Assembly: GCA_958298945.1 (NCBI GenBank)
Contig: OY282605.1
Location: 116,804,267-116,868,266 of the forward strand
DNA length: 64,000 bases
Direction: 5' to 3'
Origin: Atherix ibis
Taxonomy: Eukaryota > Arthropoda > Insecta > Diptera > Athericidae
Within the stretch, counting starts at the first letter, position 1. The number at the start of each line of letters is the position of its first letter. The notes beneath the pieces were generated by a model, which saw only the letters and a program-made list of their open reading frames with translations, did not search any database and was not told where the DNA came from. Below, in pieces: positions 11,537 through 64,000 of this stretch. The position numbers and the translations under genes were made by a program.

Positions 11537-13080
11537 GTTTGTGAATAAATAAATAAATTTGATAAAATTGTTAAAATAATGGAACTGATAATAATTGAGA
11601 TTTTCAACCATTTTTATTTCTGATTAGAACATTCATAAAAAATGCAAAAAAAAACTAGAAATAATTAAAAATTTTCTTTCCATTTTCTTCATTTAAGTAG
11701 TAATTCATTATGATTTTCTCATATGAAATTAAAAACAAAATTTTTTACTACTTTTATTTTTTATGCATATTTTTGTATAAATTAACATTATTCTGTTTTT
11801 ATTTTAATTTATTATTTAATATAAATGTAAAAATTTATCAAATATACTTTGTTCATATAATTGAAACAGAAAAAATTGCTGCAAATGGAAAGCTTGTAAA
11901 AAGAAAAAAAAATAAGGCAGTAAAAGTGCGTGTAGAAAAACTTGGGGAATAAAAATATTAAAAGAAATTTAACCGTATAAATTTTTGTTTATTTCTGTTT
12001 AAAATTTGTATGTTTTTAAATCGATCAAATTTTAAAACTTCTTTGTGTGAAATTACGCACAACATATTTATGAAAATATAATTACACTTATATTTTGGAA
12101 AACTAATGCACAAAAAAAAATTTTATTCGGGATAATATCAGAATATTTCTAATTCAAAATTTGCGGAAATTCAATTCGTCGAATTAAAGAAAACATTTGT
12201 AGGGTATAAGTCTAGTTTTGCGTATAAAAATTTCAGTTTTAAAATTAAATGGGTAAAGAAAACTATATTGTTTGTATTTTATATATTGGTACGGTTGAAA
12301 AGTAACTCTTTTTATAATTTTCTATTTACCAGCTACTTTATAAATAATATTCATTTTTTTTTAAATCAGCAATAAAATTTTTTTTGACAATTTTTCTTCT
12401 TGAATCTTTATTTGTTATAACAGTTGTACGGTTAACAATATATCACCTCGCATATTTACTTACATAAAAATTTGTTTGCAAATTAATTTTTACCTTAAAT
12501 AATAGAGTTTGCAACTATTTAGAAGATGAATTTCAAAAAAAATTTTATTTAATTATATAGAATTTTTTTGAAAACATTTGTATGGCATTACTGGCTGTAC
12601 CTAACAGTCGTGTACTGATACAAAATCGCGCAAGTTTATTGTTTCTCGCTCATCTTGTCTTTAAGCTCTTTTTCCTTTACGCTGCGAATTTGCATTTTCT
12701 CTACTCTCTTCAAATGCGGTTATTTGTCCAAAAGAAACAAAAAGAGGTGAATTTGAATAAATTCACCACAGTTCTTCAGTCATAATTATAAACCCAAAAT
12801 TAAAAAAAATACTAAAATCGAAAAATATCTTTTTAATTTTCCATTGCTTTAATAAAAAAGAAAAAAAAATCACCAACTTTATTGAATAAATATAATCTGA
12901 GCGTACAAGTGATTTGTGATAAGTATCCCACACCTGTCGTCGAATGTTTGGTGAAAATTTATATTTACGTACGTACGTATACCAAAACATATGCTATGTA
13001 CGTTCAGATACGTATCTTTATGTATATATTGTATTCACTTGCGCTGGTAGGTTTTACCACTGCAAAATGTTCATCTTTCT
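11537..13080. other. HBS1 3' flank and intergenic DNA
   Basis: Starts with the HBS1 3' UTR (AATAAA at about 11542-11553). The rest is AT-rich with homopolymer runs. The open stretch at 11710-11952 is Phe/Tyr/Lys-rich low-complexity and not credible as a gene. Nothing else is seen. Confidence 0.5.
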
Positions 13081-13470
13081 ATCTTTTGGGAGAGAGATAG
13101 AGAGAGAGAAAGAGAATTTATGTTTTAAGAACGAAGTGGTCAAGGAATTTGGGAAGTGGGTTTTTTTTCTTTAGCTTTTTTTGTTGTTGTTGGAGCACAT
13201 ATGTTAAAGAAGGAGCAACGATAGTATTTGTGTCGCACTAGCGTTTGCCATCTCGTCTTGACGGTCGATTTTACGCTCAATTCGGAACAGTGTGTATCTG
13301 TCATTCGCCTTCGTTTTTCGCTCGGATCGGGAAAGTGCTTAGACAGTGTGAAAAACAGGAGGAGAGGAAAGAAAGAATTTTCTTCTTTCGGAATGTCGGA
13401 AAATGCTGGAAATATAGCGTAGAAGAAATTAAAAAAAACGCGATTTTTTATAAATCGAATATATTTTAAT
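13080..13470 (+). promoter_or_regulatory. CG-richer block, likely promoter / 5' UTR of the PKC gene
   Basis: A block of about 400 bp that is clearly richer in G+C and in CG dinucleotides than its neighbours. It begins with a GA-rich simple repeat (GAGAGAGATAGAGAGAGAGA region at 13091-13115), a kind of sequence bound by GAGA-type factors in flies. No start codon frame matches the PKC. It fits a core promoter with 5' UTR for the downstream gene on the same strand, but no single start site can be named. Confidence 0.35.
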
Positions 13471-14430
13471 TAAATAAATGTGCTAACTTGTGTGCGGTTG
13501 ATTTTGTCAATAAAAGTAATTTAGATTTAATTCAATCTATAGATATATATAAGTTAATAAAAAAAAAAATTTTTTTAGAAAAATAACAAAAAAATATGAA
13601 AATATAAGAATTTTGAAAAAGATATATACTATGATGAAATATAAACAAATTGAATGAAAAACACCAAATGAAAATATAAAAAATATATTAAATTTTGTTT
13701 TTTGTTGTTTTATTTTTATTTCAAATAAATCAATTGATATTTTATAACTAATTATGTATAAAGTGTGATGTTGTAAAAATAAAAAAATAAATATTTATAT
13801 AAAAATTTCCTGTTGTGGGTATTATGAAAGAGGGCAAACCAAAGGAAAAAAAGATAAATAAATATAATTTAAATTTAATAACAACAAATCTTATACAAAA
13901 AGATATATATAAAAGCATTTTCAATATTTTGAGATTAAAAAGTGTTTTAGAAAAAATTTAACGAATTAAAAAATCTAGCGCTGCTGTAGCAGGCAGAGCT
14001 TTAAAACGGAGAAAGTGTTTGTGAAAAATTCCAAAAAGCTTACAATGAAAATATGAAAAGCGAAGAATAGAAAAAAAGCGAAAAGGAAAACGACGAACGG
14101 ATTAAGAATATGAACGAAATGGAAACAATAAAAAAAAACAACAACAACAAAACCATACAAATGAATCTAAAAATAAGAAAAAAATAATTTTATTTAAGAA
14201 AATTTTTAATTGAAAAAAGAAATTAAATTTTTAAAAATTTTCTTTTTTATATATACGCGCATAATCTATATTCATAAATACCTATAATATCTATCTATAT
14301 ATATATATATACATATGTACATATTTATACACGCGAATATATTTGTGCTAATATGTGTGAATATCTACCGTCATATTAGAAAGTTCTTATAAGTGCGATA
14401 GATTCGTAAAGGCTAAGGAAAAAAGCTCGT

Positions 14431-14446
14431 TCAGTTTTCATCAGTT
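14431..14446 (+). promoter_or_regulatory. Two TCAGTT initiator-like hexamers
   Basis: TCAGTT, the arthropod initiator consensus, occurs at 14431-14436 and again at 14441-14446, about 1.15 kb upstream of the PKC start codon. No convincing TATA or DPE goes with them. A possible alternative start site for the PKC gene; the motif is short and could be chance. Confidence 0.25.
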
Positions 14447-15589
14447 TTTCGTATTCGTTCGTTATTACTTTTCCTTTTTTCCCTTGTTGTGTACGACCCT
14501 CGACGAGATACTTTTTTTTCGGTAAAATTTTCTTAGTCCATGCTCGTATATGTGTGTTTGTGGATATTTGTTAGCTATACGAAATATATGTACATATGTT
14601 TATATGTAGAAATGTCTTCAAATTATAATAAAGAATTAATTAAAGAAAAGAATAATAAAAATAAAAATGTTTTATCTAAGCGCAAATTGACAAAAAATAT
14701 GCCATCAATAAAAAAATTCTAATAAAATTATAGAAATTATTTAAATAAACAAAAAAAACATTTTTTTTTTCAATAATATGTAACTACAATATAACTAGAA
14801 TAGTACTAATGTTGTGCAAGAAAAATACTTTTTCCATTTATTTTGTTTATTTGTCTACATAAGAAAAAAAATACTATTACTATACTGTACCTTAATATTA
14901 ATATTTCGATTAAATGTATTCATTTTTATGTTATTAATATTAATAAATTTTTTACCAAATAAACAATCTTTCGACTCATGCAAATACAATTTTTAAATTG
15001 ATATTGAATCTATGCAAATTTTATATGATTGTTTTGGTTTTATAATAGAAAGTTATACATTTTTTTCGAATTTGTCCTCATTTTTCTACAATAACAGATG
15101 AAAAAAATCTTTAAAACAAAACTTAACTGAAATATTATTTCACTGCAAGAACATTTTTTTAAGTATAACTTTTCTAATGTTAATTGTATTGATTTTTTAT
15201 CCCTTTCCCGTTTATTTTAAAAAAAAATTCACCAAAAATTTTATGGCACAAAAAAAGAATATTTATCTTCTTATACGTACATATAAATATTATTACACAA
15301 TTTTTGTTAATTTTCTTACATGTATTAACTTTTACTTTTATTTCTATTATTATTCTAGTCAAGTTAAGGGGAAAAACGGTAACGTTTTAAAAAAAAAATT
15401 TAGTAAAATAAATAATTAACTACTCACATAAATATAGAAATATAAATATAATTATAAATCAAAAAAAAAAGTAATAAATAAGAATTCTAAACGAAAATAT
15501 ATAAAATTATAATAAAATCAAAATTAATATAATTATAATAAAATAAAGAAAGGTGGGAATTTTTTTTAGACAAACATAATAGAAGGAAA

Positions 15590-63114
<47,525 letters not shown>

Positions 63115-64000
63115 AACAAAATAAACAGACATATTAATAACTATAGAAAAAAATAAAAAATAAAAGAGAAAAAAAAATAGAAACAAATATTCTTAAATAG
63201 AACAAATTATATATAAATATATAAATAACAAATAGAGTCATTCATCCAGAAACATTAAAATCAATACATTTTAACATACATACACTTATCCTGACACATG
63301 TGCATACACATACATACACCATACACATACATAAAAATTACTACTGAATAGAAACAAATATAGTTAAATAAAAAGAACAAAAACCTTATTTAAGTATAAA
63401 AAAGATTAATTATATAAAGAAAAGCGTTTTATATATATATATATTAAATAATATTAACAAGAAAAAAAAATGCAAACCTAAGTGAAAAGGAAAATATAAT
63501 AAACCAAATTATATTTAGCTATATATATATATATATATATAGAAATACAAATAAATAAATAAATAAATAAATATATATATATATATTATGAGATATAAAC
63601 AGACAAAGAATATATATTATTAAAAAAAAAAAAAACAAATTGATAATTATAGAGAAATAGTAAAACAAAATACAATTTTATGAAAGCAAAAAGAAAGCGA
63701 TTATGATGCATTAATGAAATTATATGAATTAAAATTAAAAAAAAAAAAGAAAAAAAATAAACCATTGATTATATGAGGAAATATAAAAATAACTTTAGTT
63801 AAAAATTATTAATTAGTCGGAAAAAAAGATAGACACATTCAATAATAAATAAATAATACAACCCCTTTGACTAAAGTCATCATTTAAGTAAAACAAAAAA
63901 TAATAGTAATAATTATAATAATATTAATTATAAAATAATAATAATAATTGAAGAAGAAGGAAGGGGTCATGTTTATTTTAGGCCAACAATGTTAAAATTT
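63115..64000 (+). other. AU-rich 3' UTR / downstream region of the PKC gene
   Basis: Extremely A-rich with (AT)n runs at about 63433-63442, 63521-63540 and 63572-63586, an (AAAT)n run at about 63550-63572 and many AATAAA hexamers (for example near 63365, 63758 and 63846). No further gene before the window ends. Confidence 0.6.

Noticed and set aside
11710..11952. 80-codon open frame after HBS1
   Set aside because: Phe/Tyr/Lys/Ile low-complexity translation of AT-rich DNA; no motif, and it overlaps the presumed HBS1 3' flank.
15177..15419. 80-codon open frame just upstream of the PKC exon
   Set aside because: Homopolymer-driven composition; lies in the presumed PKC 5' UTR intron and is matched by an equally long frame on the other strand.

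Overview
The window is from an AT-rich insect genome, most probably a fly (Diptera). Its genes have short AT-rich introns and encode HBS1 and a Pkc98E-type protein kinase C whose sequences read very close to the Drosophila proteins. A dense load of decayed insect DNA transposons surrounds them, chiefly several mariner lineages plus PIF/Harbinger, with fragments of R1/Jockey-type retrotransposons. No bacterial, organellar or RNA genes were seen.

Layout. 1-1269: a head-to-head mariner relic, then the last three exons of a CHK/ecdysteroid-kinase-like gene. 1650-6360: transposon territory holding a 368-bp MITE, a decayed gene-like stretch, a second mariner relic, a Gag-like fragment and a 1336-bp Harbinger element whose ends match the MITE. 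6932-11536: HBS1, the ribosome-rescue GTPase, with complete exons. It also has a 1-kb alternative terminal exon that would make a GTPase-free SKI7-like protein. 11537-15569: intergenic DNA and the presumed 5' region of the next gene. 15590-63114: the novel-type protein kinase C gene (Pkc98E orthologue, PKC epsilon/eta class). Twelve constitutive coding exons are resolved with matching splice phases and give 714 residues; a possible 18-nt microexon would add six. 63115-64000: its AU-rich 3' UTR.

About three quarters of the PKC gene is one 35.5-kb intron between the first two coding exons. This intron and two later ones hold most of the mobile DNA: at least six mariner-lineage types, tandem fragment arrays, a four-unit dimeric satellite and retrotransposon pieces.

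The strongest observations are these: (1) the HBS1/SKI7-type alternative terminal exon; (2) an in-frame 18-nt candidate microexon just before the PKC C-terminal tail; (3) a family of rearranged mariners with two copies of the 5' end head to head and an inverted transposase core, sharing one junction in several copies; (4) several perfect short-loop fold-back palindromes; (5) an autonomous-length mauritiana-type mariner and its internally deleted relative in two introns of the same gene; (6) a dimeric A-B-A-B satellite. I did not find a clearly new multi-gene system. The novelty here is in gene isoforms and transposon rearrangements.
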